From Paracoccus fistulariae (lineage in GTDB: Bacteria > Pseudomonadota > Alphaproteobacteria > Rhodobacterales > Rhodobacteraceae): a stretch of DNA of 64,000 bases. Made by a program: the position numbers and the translations under genes. Location of the stretch: positions 1,488,001 to 1,552,000 of the forward strand of contig NZ_CP067136.1 of NCBI RefSeq assembly GCF_028553785.1, written 5' to 3'. Positions within the stretch are counted from its first letter, which is position 1; each line of letters opens with the position of its first letter. The notes beneath the pieces are model-generated. The model did no database searches and was not told where the DNA came from. It saw only the letters and a program-made list of their open reading frames with translations. Shown here in pieces: positions 17,924 through 26,800 of this stretch.

Positions 17924-20050
17924 ATGGCCGAACGCGCGATCTTTCTGCAGAAAAAGCCGGTTGCCGGGACCGACCGGAACGCCACCGATTCCCGGCTGAC
18001 AACCACGCTTGCCACCCATAATCAGCGAAAACTTGGCCAGATCCTGCTGGAAGATGGCGCCATCGATTCGGGCGACCTGCTGAAGGCCGTCGTCATGCGT
18101 CAGCGGCAGAACGTGCCGCTGGGACAGATCCTTCTGGCGCAAGGCTGGGTCACACCGCAGGCGCTGCTGTCTGCGCTGTCGCGGCAGTGGCGCACCGGCG
18201 TCGTCGACGCCGAAAAGACCCCCGCAGATCCCCGGCTGATCGACGAGGCCGGGGCCGAATTCTGTCTGAACCACGGCATTCTGCCCTGGCGCCGGATCGG
18301 CGGCGTCACCTGGGTGGCGACCTCCCGGCCCGATGCATTTGAGGCGATCCGCCGCGAATTGCCCCGCCAGTTCGGGCAGGTGCGGATGCTTCTGTGCAGC
18401 GAGGATCAGGCCCATGCCGCCATCCTCGCCTCGCGCCGCACAACGCTGATCCGCCGCGCCGAAATGCGGGTCCCGGCCGATGAAAGCTGCCGGACCCGCA
18501 ATGAGTCCCGCATGGGGCGGCTGGCGCTGACGGCGATCGCGGTGCTGGCATTGGGACTGTGGCTCGCGCCGGTTCTGGTCCTGTCGCTGCTTGTGGGCTG
18601 GACGGTGCTGACGCTGGTGACGCAATCGGCTCTGAAAGTCGCGGCCTTCATCGCCTCTCTGAAGCAGGCCGCGGATGAGCGTGCCAGAATCGCCGCGCTG
18701 GCACAGGGCCGCAAACCGTCCGAGGAGATGAGCGGGCCATTGCCCGTCATCTCGGTCATGGTGCCGCTGTTCAAGGAACAGGACATCGCCGAAAATCTGG
18801 TCAAACGTCTGTCGCGGCTGGATTACCCGCGCGAATTGACCGACATCATTCTGGTCACCGAAGCCACGGATCAGGTGACGCGCGAAACGCTGGCCGCCAC
18901 CGAATTGCCGCGCTGGATCCGCACGGTCGAGGTGCCGCCCGGCCCGATCCAGACGAAACCGCGGGCCCTGAATTATGCGCTGAATTTCTGCCGGGGAGAG
19001 ATCGTGGGCATCTGGGATGCCGAGGATCGGCCAGACCCCGATCAGTTGCACAAGGTCGCCCGGCGCTTCCGCCTTGCCCCGCCAGAGGTCGCCTGCCTTC
19101 AGGGCGCGCTGGATTACTATAATCCGCACACCAACTGGCTGGCGCGCTGCTTCACCATCGAATATGCGGCCTGGTTTCGCGTCCTTCTGCCCGGCGTCGC
19201 GCGGCTTGGGCTGGTGGTGCCTCTGGGCGGCACGACGCTGTTCTTTCGCCGCGATGCGCTGAATGAGGTCGACGCCTGGGACGCCTGGAACGTGACCGAG
19301 GATGCCGATCTTGGCGTGCGTCTGGTCCGGCGTGGCTACCGGACCGAGATTCTGGATACGACGACCGACGAAGAGGCGAATTGCCGCGCCCTGCCCTGGG
19401 TCAAGCAACGCTCGCGCTGGCTCAAGGGTTATGCGATGACATGGGGCGTGCATATGCGCGATCCGGTGGCGCTGTGGCGCGATCTGGGCCCGTGGCGGTT
19501 CCTTGGCTTTCAGGTCCAGTTCTTCGGCAGCCTGTCGCAATATCTGCTGTCGCCGCTGCTGTGGAGCTTCTGGCTGCTGGCCTTTGGACTGCCGCATCCG
19601 TTGCAGGCGCCGCTGACCGATCTGCTTGGCGGCACCGCGCTGACGGTCCTTTTCGCGATTTTCGTGGGATCGGAACTGCTGAGCATCGCGGTCGGCATGT
19701 GGGCCGTCAGGGGCAAGAAGCACCGACATCTGCTGGCCTGGGTGCCGACGCTGCACCTGTATTTCCCGCTGGGCTGTCTGGCTGGCTGGAAGGCGATCTA
19801 CGAAGTCGTCGTAAAGCCCTTCTATTGGGACAAGACGCAGCACGGCGTCTATGCGGCCAGCGATCTGCCCGAAGCGCAATCCCACGACAACGGCGATGCG
19901 GCGCAGGTCGAACTGATCGGCCAGATCGGCGATGAGCGGCCACGTGCAGGCGCAGAGCTGCAGACGATACCGGCGGCGGCGCAGCTCATCATGTCAGAGG
20001 ACCTGACGAACACGGTCCCGGAACCCTGCCCCATGGCAAAGCGGGCCTAA
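17924..20050 (+). CDS. Membrane glycosyltransferase family 2 with N-terminal MshEN-like domain
   Basis: A 708-residue protein with three parts. Residues about 35-170 form an MshEN (type II secretion ATPase N-terminal) domain with two tandem LGQILLxxG repeats at 37-60 and 66-88 separated by RQNVP, the layout of the c-di-GMP-binding MshEN motif. Two or so membrane helices follow (195-245). The GT2 domain (about 275-500) has VMVPLFKEQD, DAEDRPD, TEDADLG and the processive-type KQRSRWLKGY, then further C-terminal helices. It likely makes or exports a polysaccharide, controlled by a nucleotide; the product is unknown. E. coli NfrB has the same two domains in reverse order. No other polysaccharide genes are adjacent. 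Stop overlaps glnE by 4 bases. Confidence 0.85.
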   Translation: MAERAIFLQKKPVAGTDRNATDSRLTTTLATHNQRKLGQILLEDGAIDSGDLLKAVVMRQRQNVPLGQILLAQGWVTPQALLSALSRQWRTGVVDAEKTPADPRLIDEAGAEFCLNHGILPWRRIGGVTWVATSRPDAFEAIRRELPRQFGQVRMLLCSEDQAHAAILASRRTTLIRRAEMRVPADESCRTRNESRMGRLALTAIAVLALGLWLAPVLVLSLLVGWTVLTLVTQSALKVAAFIASLKQAADERARIAALAQGRKPSEEMSGPLPVISVMVPLFKEQDIAENLVKRLSRLDYPRELTDIILVTEATDQVTRETLAATELPRWIRTVEVPPGPIQTKPRALNYALNFCRGEIVGIWDAEDRPDPDQLHKVARRFRLAPPEVACLQGALDYYNPHTNWLARCFTIEYAAWFRVLLPGVARLGLVVPLGGTTLFFRRDALNEVDAWDAWNVTEDADLGVRLVRRGYRTEILDTTTDEEANCRALPWVKQRSRWLKGYAMTWGVHMRDPVALWRDLGPWRFLGFQVQFFGSLSQYLLSPLLWSFWLLAFGLPHPLQAPLTDLLGGTALTVLFAIFVGSELLSIAVGMWAVRGKKHRHLLAWVPTLHLYFPLGCLAGWKAIYEVVVKPFYWDKTQHGVYAASDLPEAQSHDNGDAAQVELIGQIGDERPRAGAELQTIPAAAQLIMSEDLTNTVPEPCPMAKRA

Positions 20051-22866
20051 CCGCCCGCTTGCAGCGCGGCCCCGATATGATCGTCGATCAGGCTGGCAGC
20101 GCCTGCGACGCGTGTGTTCAGGCTGTCCTGCAGTGCCTCCAGCGAGGGCTGCGCGGTTTCGCGCAGCAGGAACTCCTGCCCGCCCAGGCCCAGCTCTTCC
20201 ATGTCCAGCGGCTTTGAGGTCAGCAAGCGTCCCGAACATTGCAGCCGCCACAGAAAGCGCCAGGCCGAGGACAGTTCATCGGCAGCTGTCGCCTCCATAA
20301 GCCCGGCCCGCTTTCCAGCCCGCAACTGCGCCAAGGTCGTGCGGGCCGGATCGCCCGCGCGCAGGGCCAGCGATTGTGCCAGCAATTCGATATCCTGCAG
20401 CCGTCCCGGGCCGACCTTGGCCTCCCATTGGCCATCCGTGGCCTTTGCCGCAAAGATCCGCGCCCGCATCTCGTTCAGATCGGGCATGACGCGGGCATCC
20501 TGCCCCCGCTGCGCCAGGACCGAGACGCGCAGATCCTCGACATCGCGGGCCAGATCCTCGGCCCGGGCGCCCGCAAAGGCAACGACACGGGCGCGGGTCA
20601 GGGCCAGATGTTCCCACGTCCAGGCCTCGGTCAGCTGATAATTCTCGAAACTCTGGATCGAGGTGGCCACCGGCCCCTGCCGCCCCGACGGGCGCAGGCG
20701 CATATCGACCTCGTAAAGCCGCCCCTCGGCGGTGGGTGCGGAAATCGCGGTGATCATCGCCTGCGTCAGACGGGAGTAATAGGCGCGCGTGGCCAGCGGG
20801 CGCTTGCCGTCCGAGCTGTCTTCGCCGTCGGCGTCATAGATGACGATCAGATCCAGATCCGAGCCCGCATTCAGATTGCGCGCCCCAAGCGATCCCATGC
20901 CCATCACCACCGCACCGCGCCCCGGCGGCGGGCCGTGGCGGCGGGCGAAATCCTCGGCCGTGACGGGGAACAGGGCGGCGATACAGGCATCGGCCAGATC
21001 GGCATATTGCACGGCGGCCTCATCCGCATCGATCAGGCCGCGCAGATGATGCACGCCGATGCGGAACAGCCATTCATGCGCCCATCGGCGCGCCGCATCC
21101 AGCGCCCGCTCGTAACCGCCATCGGGGGCGGAAATTGCGCGTTGCAGGCTTTTCGACAGGTCGTCTTGTAGCCCCGCCACGGCTGGCCAGGGCGCAAAGA
21201 AGCTGCCGCCCAGAACCGCGTCCAGCACGGCCGGGTGACGCGACAGATAGGCTGCCAGCCCGGGCGCTGTGCCGCAGATATCGGCGATCAGTTCGATCAA
21301 TTGCGGGTTCGCCTCGAACAGCGAAAACAGCTGCACCCCGGCAGGCAGCCCGGACAGGAAGCTGTCGAACCGGGCCAGTGCGTCCTGCGGATGGCCGGTC
21401 CGGGCCATGCGCGACAGCAATTCCGGCTGCACGCGCTTGAAGATCTGACGCGCACGAGAGGACCGCAGCGCCGGGTAGGTGTTCCAGCGTTCGATGATCT
21501 GGCGCGTTTCCTCCGAGATGTCGGGCGTGTCAGAGCTTTCGCCCGGCGCAAAGAAGGATTCGGTCAGTTCATGCACCCGCTCCAGCCGGGTCTTGAGCCG
21601 ATCCGCAAAGGCCGCCGGATCCCCCTCGCCCATCATCGCGGCGATGGTTTGCAGGCCGTGATCATCCTTGGGCAGGCTATGCGTCTGCGCGTCATTCACC
21701 ATCTGGATGCGATGTTCGATATCGCGATGCTCGCGGTAATGCATGATCAGCTCATCCGCGACCTCTGGCGGGATCCAGCCCTTTCCAGACAGCGCCCGCA
21801 GACCGCCCACCGTGTCGCGCAGCCGCAGGTCCGGGTCGCGTCCGCCGGCGATCAGCTGCCGCGTCTGGGTGAAGAACTCGATCTCGCGGATCCCGCCGCG
21901 ACCCAGCTTCATGTTATGGCCGGGAATCTCCAACTTGCCGCCCAGACCCTTGTGATCACGAATGCGCAGGCGCATGTCATGGGCGTCCTGAATCGCCACG
22001 AAATCCAGATGCTTGCGCCAGACGAAGGGGCGCAATTCGCGCAGGAAACGTTCTCCGGCGGCGATATCGCCGGCCGCCGCCCGCGCCTTGATGAAGGCGG
22101 CGCGTTCCCATGTGCGGCCCTCGGCCTCGTAATAGGTCAGCGCGGCGGCGGTCGAGATGCAGACGGGCGTCACCGAGGCATCGGGGCGCAGGCGCAGATC
22201 GGTGCGAAACACATAGCCGTGGTCGGTGACATCCGACAATGTGGCCGCCATCTTGCGCGTGGCCCGGATCAACGCGGCCCGCGCCTCTTGCTGGTCATCG
22301 GGGTCATAGGCGGTTTCGTCAAACAGCACGATCAGATCGATATCAGAGCTGTAATTCAGCTCTTTCGCGCCGCCCTTGCCCATGGCCAGCGCAAAGATGC
22401 CGCCGACATCGGCGCGGGTATCGGGCAGCTTGCCGCGCCGGGCCTCATGCGCGACATGCACGCGCAGCGCCAGATCGACGGCCCGGTCGGCCAGATCGGA
22501 CAGCGCCGTCGTCACCTGTTCCAATGGCCAGACGCCGCCCAGATCGGCCAGCGCGCTGAACAGCGCCACCCGCCGTTTTGCCCGGCGAAGCGCGATGGAG
22601 AGGTCATCGGCATCCAGATCCTCGAATCCGGCGGTTTCCCGCGCCACCACATCGTCATGGTCCAATGCCTCCGGCAGCCAGTCGGCCTCTTTTTCCAGCA
22701 AGGAGGCCAGATAGGGACTGCTGCCCGCCGTCGCCGCGATCAGATCGACAACCGGCTGCGGCAGCGCGGAAAAATGCGCGGCAACATCGTCGGCGCGGGC
22801 CTGATCGACGGCAATCGGATAGCGGGTGATACGGTCTGCAAAGCTCATATCCGGCAGAGTATCCAT
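20047..22866 (-). CDS. glnE: Bifunctional glutamine synthetase adenylyltransferase/adenylyl-removing enzyme
   Basis: Adds or removes AMP on glutamine synthetase in response to PII and glutamine. The 939-residue protein contains two nucleotidyltransferase domains: the N-terminal deadenylase with KELNYSSDIDLIVLFDE and the C-terminal adenylylase with LGARNLNAGSDLDLIVIYDADGE, joined by a helical regulatory region. Length is normal. A second in-frame ATG at 22848 (MSFADRITRYP) is an equally good start; neither has a clear ribosome site. It is not linked to glnA or glnB here. Confidence 0.96.
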   Translation of the reverse strand: MDTLPDMSFADRITRYPIAVDQARADDVAAHFSALPQPVVDLIAATAGSSPYLASLLEKEADWLPEALDHDDVVARETAGFEDLDADDLSIALRRAKRRVALFSALADLGGVWPLEQVTTALSDLADRAVDLALRVHVAHEARRGKLPDTRADVGGIFALAMGKGGAKELNYSSDIDLIVLFDETAYDPDDQQEARAALIRATRKMAATLSDVTDHGYVFRTDLRLRPDASVTPVCISTAAALTYYEAEGRTWERAAFIKARAAAGDIAAGERFLRELRPFVWRKHLDFVAIQDAHDMRLRIRDHKGLGGKLEIPGHNMKLGRGGIREIEFFTQTRQLIAGGRDPDLRLRDTVGGLRALSGKGWIPPEVADELIMHYREHRDIEHRIQMVNDAQTHSLPKDDHGLQTIAAMMGEGDPAAFADRLKTRLERVHELTESFFAPGESSDTPDISEETRQIIERWNTYPALRSSRARQIFKRVQPELLSRMARTGHPQDALARFDSFLSGLPAGVQLFSLFEANPQLIELIADICGTAPGLAAYLSRHPAVLDAVLGGSFFAPWPAVAGLQDDLSKSLQRAISAPDGGYERALDAARRWAHEWLFRIGVHHLRGLIDADEAAVQYADLADACIAALFPVTAEDFARRHGPPPGRGAVVMGMGSLGARNLNAGSDLDLIVIYDADGEDSSDGKRPLATRAYYSRLTQAMITAISAPTAEGRLYEVDMRLRPSGRQGPVATSIQSFENYQLTEAWTWEHLALTRARVVAFAGARAEDLARDVEDLRVSVLAQRGQDARVMPDLNEMRARIFAAKATDGQWEAKVGPGRLQDIELLAQSLALRAGDPARTTLAQLRAGKRAGLMEATAADELSSAWRFLWRLQCSGRLLTSKPLDMEELGLGGQEFLLRETAQPSLEALQDSLNTRVAGAASLIDDHIGAALQAGG

Positions 22867-23045
22867 TGCCCCCGCCCCGTCAACGGCACGTCACAAACGA
22901 AATCCGCTAAGGTTTGAGACTTTCCAAGCTTTCCCAATGGTGATTTCATTGTTACGCTTTGACCTAGTAATCTCATCGGTTAACCGGAGCCTGATTTGCG
23001 CATGCTCAGACACGCATCGATTCAGCCACACCTGGTGCAGGACTG

Positions 23046-23885
23046 ATGCGCCATACGCTGCCCCATGCGCCGCAATTCTATGTGACGGCCCCGCAGCCCT
23101 GCCCCTATCTGCACGGCCGCGCCGAACGCAAGCTGTTCACCGCGCTGCATGGCGAAAATGCGAATGAGCTGAACAATGCCCTGTCGCGGCAGGGCTTTCG
23201 CCGCTCGCAAAATGTGCTGTACCGGCCCAGCTGCGAAAGCTGCGTCGCCTGTATGTCGGCGCGGATCCGCGTGGCGGATTTCAAGCCCTCACGCACGCAA
23301 CGCCGCCTGATCCGGCAGAATTCGGGCTTGCGGCGCCTGCCAACCAGCGCCTGGGCCACGGAAGAGCAGTTCGATCTGTTCCGTCATTATCTGGACAGCC
23401 GCCACGCGGATGGCGGCATGGCCGATATGGATATCTTCGAATTCGCCGCAATGATCGAGGAAACCCCGGTCAAGACGCGCATCGTGGAATATCGCTGCGA
23501 CGGTCGGGACAAATCGAAAATGGCCGAAGGCGACGATCATCTGGCGGCGGTCTGCCTGACCGATGTGCTGGATGACGGGCTGAGCCTGGTCTACAGCTTC
23601 TATGACCCGGATCTGCGCAGCGCCAGTCTGGGCACCTATATCATCCTTGACCATATCGCGATCGCCCGCGCCGCGAAGCTGCCCTATATCTATCTGGGAT
23701 ATTGGGTGCCGGGCAGCCGCAAGATGGATTACAAGGCCCGATTCTCGGCGTTGGAGATCTATAAGGGCGGGGTCTGGCAGGATATCGGCGATCCGCTGGA
23801 TCACACGAATGAGGCGCATCCCCTGTCGGTCGATCCGATCATAGAACAGGTCGCGCGCATCGCGCTGCCGCAGCTTGATCGGTAG
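23046..23885 (+). CDS. Aminoacyl-tRNA-protein transferase (arginyltransferase/Bpt family)
   Basis: A 279-residue enzyme of the bacterial ATE/Bpt family that attaches an amino acid from charged tRNA to the N-terminus of proteins, marking them for ClpS-ClpAP. The cysteine-rich N-terminal signature [15 protein letters not shown] is present, as are the GNAT-like core motifs [22 protein letters not shown] and [18 protein letters not shown]. Known Bpt proteins transfer leucine to N-terminal Asp/Glu, although databases label the family arginyltransferase. AGGA precedes the ATG at 23046. Confidence 0.92.
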   Translation: MRHTLPHAPQFYVTAPQPCPYLHGRAERKLFTALHGENANELNNALSRQGFRRSQNVLYRPSCESCVACMSARIRVADFKPSRTQRRLIRQNSGLRRLPTSAWATEEQFDLFRHYLDSRHADGGMADMDIFEFAAMIEETPVKTRIVEYRCDGRDKSKMAEGDDHLAAVCLTDVLDDGLSLVYSFYDPDLRSASLGTYIILDHIAIARAAKLPYIYLGYWVPGSRKMDYKARFSALEIYKGGVWQDIGDPLDHTNEAHPLSVDPIIEQVARIALPQLDR

Positions 23886-24042
23886 GATATCGCCAATTTG
23901 CGTAATAATATTTCAAATTTACTTCACTCAGCGATATTTTCTCCGCTGACCCATTGACCCTGCCAGACCGCCTACATAGTTTGCGCCGACGCTGCGTCTG
24001 CATTATGTCCGCAGTGGGGTTATACTTGATGGAGTAAAAGAC

Positions 24043-25797
24043 ATGTCCCGAGAAATGACGGGTGCAAGAATGGTTGTCGAAGCGCTGCGCGATCAGGGCG
24101 TCGATACCGTATTCGGCTATCCGGGCGGGGCGGTACTACCCATCTATGATGAGATTTTTCAGCAAAACGACATCACCCATGTTCTGGTCCGCCACGAACA
24201 GGGCGCCGTGCATATGGCCGAGGGCTATGCCCGCGCGACCGGCAAGCCGGGGGTCGTTCTTGTGACCTCGGGGCCCGGGGCGACCAATGCGGTTACCGGG
24301 CTGACCGATGCGCTGCTGGATTCGATTCCGCTGGTGGTCCTGTCGGGGCAGGTTCCGACCTTCATGATCGGCACCGATGGTTTTCAAGAGGCCGATACCG
24401 TCGGCATCACCCGCCCCTGCACCAAGCATAACTGGCTGGTCAAGGATACCGACAAGCTGGCCGAAACGATCCACAAGGGCTTTCACGTGGCGACCTCGGG
24501 TCGCCCCGGTCCGGTCCTGATCGACATTCCCAAGGACGTTCAATTCGCCACCGGCACCTATATCGGCCCGTCCGAGCGGGAGGCCGACCGCTATCAGCCC
24601 GAAACCAAGGGCGATATGGCCGCGATCACCCGGCTGGTGGAACTGATCGAACAGGCCGAGCGTCCGGTTCTCTATACCGGCGGCGGCGTCATCAATTCCG
24701 GCCCCGAGGCCAGCACCCTGCTGCGCGAACTGGCCGATACGGCGGGTTTTCCGGTCACCTCGACCCTGATGGGTCTGGGCGCCTATCCGGCATCTGGTCC
24801 GAACTGGATCGGCATGCTGGGGATGCACGGCCTCTATGAGGCCAATCTGGCCATGCATGGCTGCGATCTGATGATCAATATCGGCGCGCGCTTCGATGAC
24901 CGCATCACCGGCCGCGTGGCCGATTTCAGCCCCGGCTCGGTCAAGGCGCATATCGATATCGACCAGTCCTCGATCAACAAGGTCATTCAGGTCGACGTCC
25001 CGATTCTGGGCGATGTGGCCGAGGTTCTGAAAGACCTCCTGAAGGTCTGGAAGTCGCGCGGCAGCAAGACGAACAAACCGGCGCTTGGCAAATGGTGGGA
25101 ACAGATCGAGGGCTGGAAGGCCAAGAACTGCCTGTTCTATCGCAACAGCGACACCATCATCAAACCGCAATATGCGATCCAGCGGCTTGAGGCCCTGACC
25201 AAGGGGCATGACCGCTATATCACGACCGAGGTCGGCCAGCATCAGATGTGGGCGGCGCAATATCTGCATTTCGATGAGCCGAATCGCTGGATGACCTCTG
25301 GCGGCCTGGGCACGATGGGCTATGGCCTGCCTGCCAGCGTCGGCGTGCAGATGGCCCATCCCGATGCGCTGGTCATCAACGTCGCGGGCGATGCAAGCTG
25401 GCTGATGAACATGCAGGAAATGGGCACTGCCGTGCAGTTTCGCCTGCCGGTCAAGCAGTTCATCCTGAACAATGAACGTCTGGGCATGGTCCGTCAGTGG
25501 CAGCAATTGCTGCACGGCGAACGCTACAGCCAGTCCTGGTCCGACAGCCTGCCCGATTTCATCAAACTGGCCGAGGCTTTCGGCTGCAAGGGCGCACAGG
25601 TGCGCGACCCCAAGGAACTGGACGCCGCGATTCAGGAGATGCTGGACTTCGACGGCCCCTATATCCTGGATGTGCTGGTCGAAAAGCACGAGAACTGCTT
25701 CCCGATGATCCCATCGGGCAAGCCGCATAACGAGATGCTTCTGGGCGAGGCCGAAACGCAGGGCGCCATCAAGGCGGATGGCGCCGTTCTGGTCTGA
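24043..25797 (+). CDS. ilvB: Acetolactate synthase large (catalytic) subunit
   Basis: ThDP-dependent enzyme making acetolactate or acetohydroxybutyrate, the first step to valine, leucine and isoleucine. The 584-residue protein has the activating Glu in VLVRHEQGAVHMAEGYAR, the FAD-binding middle domain and the ThDP motif GDASWLMNMQEMGTAVQFRLPVKQFILNNERLGMVRQW. Length and motifs match the IlvI/IlvB family. GGAG at nine bases supports the start. The 157-base upstream region holds no leader peptide rich in branched-chain codons that I can find, so classical attenuation is not evident. Confidence 0.97.
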   Translation: MSREMTGARMVVEALRDQGVDTVFGYPGGAVLPIYDEIFQQNDITHVLVRHEQGAVHMAEGYARATGKPGVVLVTSGPGATNAVTGLTDALLDSIPLVVLSGQVPTFMIGTDGFQEADTVGITRPCTKHNWLVKDTDKLAETIHKGFHVATSGRPGPVLIDIPKDVQFATGTYIGPSEREADRYQPETKGDMAAITRLVELIEQAERPVLYTGGGVINSGPEASTLLRELADTAGFPVTSTLMGLGAYPASGPNWIGMLGMHGLYEANLAMHGCDLMINIGARFDDRITGRVADFSPGSVKAHIDIDQSSINKVIQVDVPILGDVAEVLKDLLKVWKSRGSKTNKPALGKWWEQIEGWKAKNCLFYRNSDTIIKPQYAIQRLEALTKGHDRYITTEVGQHQMWAAQYLHFDEPNRWMTSGGLGTMGYGLPASVGVQMAHPDALVINVAGDASWLMNMQEMGTAVQFRLPVKQFILNNERLGMVRQWQQLLHGERYSQSWSDSLPDFIKLAEAFGCKGAQVRDPKELDAAIQEMLDFDGPYILDVLVEKHENCFPMIPSGKPHNEMLLGEAETQGAIKADGAVLV

Positions 25798-25804
25798 TCC
25801 ATCG

Positions 25805-25827
25805 GGCGGGGCGCGCTTTGCCCCGCC
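25805..25827 (+). other. Intercistronic hairpin between ilvB and ilvN
   Basis: GGCGGGGC and GCCCCGCC (25805-25812 with 25820-25827) can form a perfect 8-base-pair stem with a 7-base loop in the 66-base ilvB-ilvN gap. No T tract follows, so it is more likely an mRNA stability or ratio element than a terminator. Confidence 0.4.
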
Positions 25828-25863
25828 GCAACGAAATCTTCTGCTGAAACACAGGGGCAGATC

Positions 25864-26424
25864 ATGAATGCACTGAATCTTCAAAAAGGCGCGTCCAGCC
25901 ATTCGGCCTATGACCTGCGCGATCCCCATGCGAATCGCGAAGAAACCCACACGCTGGCGGTGATGGTCGAAAATGAACCGGGGGTTCTGGCCCGCGTCAT
26001 CGGGCTGTTTTCGGGTCGCGGCTATAATATCGACAGCCTGACCGTGGCCGAGGTGGACCATACCGGCCACCGCTCTCGGATCACGGTCGTGACTCGCGGC
26101 ACGCCCGAGGTGATCGTGCAGATCAAGGCGCAACTGGGCCGCATCGTGCCGGTGCATGAGGTCCATGACCTGACCGCCGAAGGCCCCGCCGTCGAGCGTG
26201 AACTGGGTCTGTTCAAGGTGCGTGGAAACGGCGACAAGCGCGTCGAGGCACTGCGCATTGCCGAGATCTTTCGCGCCAATGTGGTCGATTCGACGCTGGA
26301 GAGCTTTGTCTTCGAAGTGGTCGGCACTCCATCCAAGCTGGATGCCTTTGCCGATCTGATGCGTCCGCTGGGCCTGATGGATCTGGCGCGCACGGGCGTC
26401 GCCGCGCTGGCACGCGGCACCTGA
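25864..26424 (+). CDS. ilvN: Acetolactate synthase small (regulatory) subunit
   Basis: Activates the catalytic subunit and gives valine feedback inhibition. The 186-residue protein has an N-terminal ACT domain THTLAVMVENEPGVLARVIGLFSGRGYNIDSLTVAEVDHTG and the family C-terminal domain (RELGLFKVRG, RAEIF-like EIFRANVVDSTLESFVFEVVGTPSKLDAFADLM). About 35 N-terminal residues precede the ACT domain. It is co-transcribed with ilvB. A terminator follows within the 3' end of the opposite gene. Confidence 0.96.
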   Translation: MNALNLQKGASSHSAYDLRDPHANREETHTLAVMVENEPGVLARVIGLFSGRGYNIDSLTVAEVDHTGHRSRITVVTRGTPEVIVQIKAQLGRIVPVHEVHDLTAEGPAVERELGLFKVRGNGDKRVEALRIAEIFRANVVDSTLESFVFEVVGTPSKLDAFADLMRPLGLMDLARTGVAALARGT

Positions 26425-26440
26425 TTCGGGTAAATCAGTA

Positions 26441-26800
26441 TTAACGAGCGGCGCCGATCTTTAGCTTCGGCGCCGTCTGTTTTTTGTCGCCGTCGCTGTT
26501 TTCGGGATTGCCGACCGCGACCAGCCGCAAATGAGGCTCTTGCGCGGCAGCCATGACGCTGGATTTCAACATCGCGGGCAATTGCATGCAGCCGCCTTCT
26601 GACACCAGTGACACGTGACGCGCATGACGCAGATTATTGATAATCTCGCTTTCAAGCTCGACCAGATCGCCGGTTACCGGCCATGATTCACGATCCAGCA
26701 GGTTATCGCGCCCCTGCAGATAAGCTAATGAGGCCTGATCTTCGCACCAGATCACAGCCTTTTCGCGATTTTCATTGCTCCAAACAATGACCCCGAGCAT
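26441..26800 (-). CDS. Small protein with divergent cold-shock-domain-like N-terminus
   Basis: A 119-residue protein whose function I cannot name. Residues 1-66 look like a diverged cold-shock domain: GVIVWSNENREKAVIWCEDQ resembles the GxVKWFNxxKGFGFI strand pair, a loop follows, then WPVTGDLVELE fits the GxxVxFE strand and RHARHVSLV the last strand. The RNP-type aromatic residues are mostly replaced. The C-terminal half is low-complexity and ends KKQTAPKLKIGAAR. GAGG lies four bases before the ATG. A similar protein is, from memory, widespread as hypothetical in Rhodobacteraceae. It faces ilvN and has an AT-rich leader. Cold-shock similarity is inference. Confidence 0.7.
   Translation of the reverse strand: MLGVIVWSNENREKAVIWCEDQASLAYLQGRDNLLDRESWPVTGDLVELESEIINNLRHARHVSLVSEGGCMQLPAMLKSSVMAAAQEPHLRLVAVGNPENSDGDKKQTAPKLKIGAAR
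26449..26486 (+). terminator. Rho-independent terminator after ilvN
   Basis: CGGCGCCGA/TCGGCGCCG (26449-26457 with 26467-26475) with a 9-base loop is followed by TCTGTTTTTT. It lies 25 bases after the ilvN stop and entirely inside the coding end of the convergent cold-shock-like gene, where it encodes part of the C-terminal Lys-rich tail. Confidence 0.88.

Noticed and set aside
17825..19885. 686-codon open frame antisense to the MshEN-glycosyltransferase
   Set aside because: It is low-complexity in Gln, Arg, Ala and His as expected from codon-bias shadow, while the sense frame has clear domains.
24136..26166. 676-codon open frame antisense to ilvB/ilvN
   Set aside because: It is a shadow of strongly biased GC-rich codons; the sense strand encodes complete, recognisable acetolactate synthase subunits.
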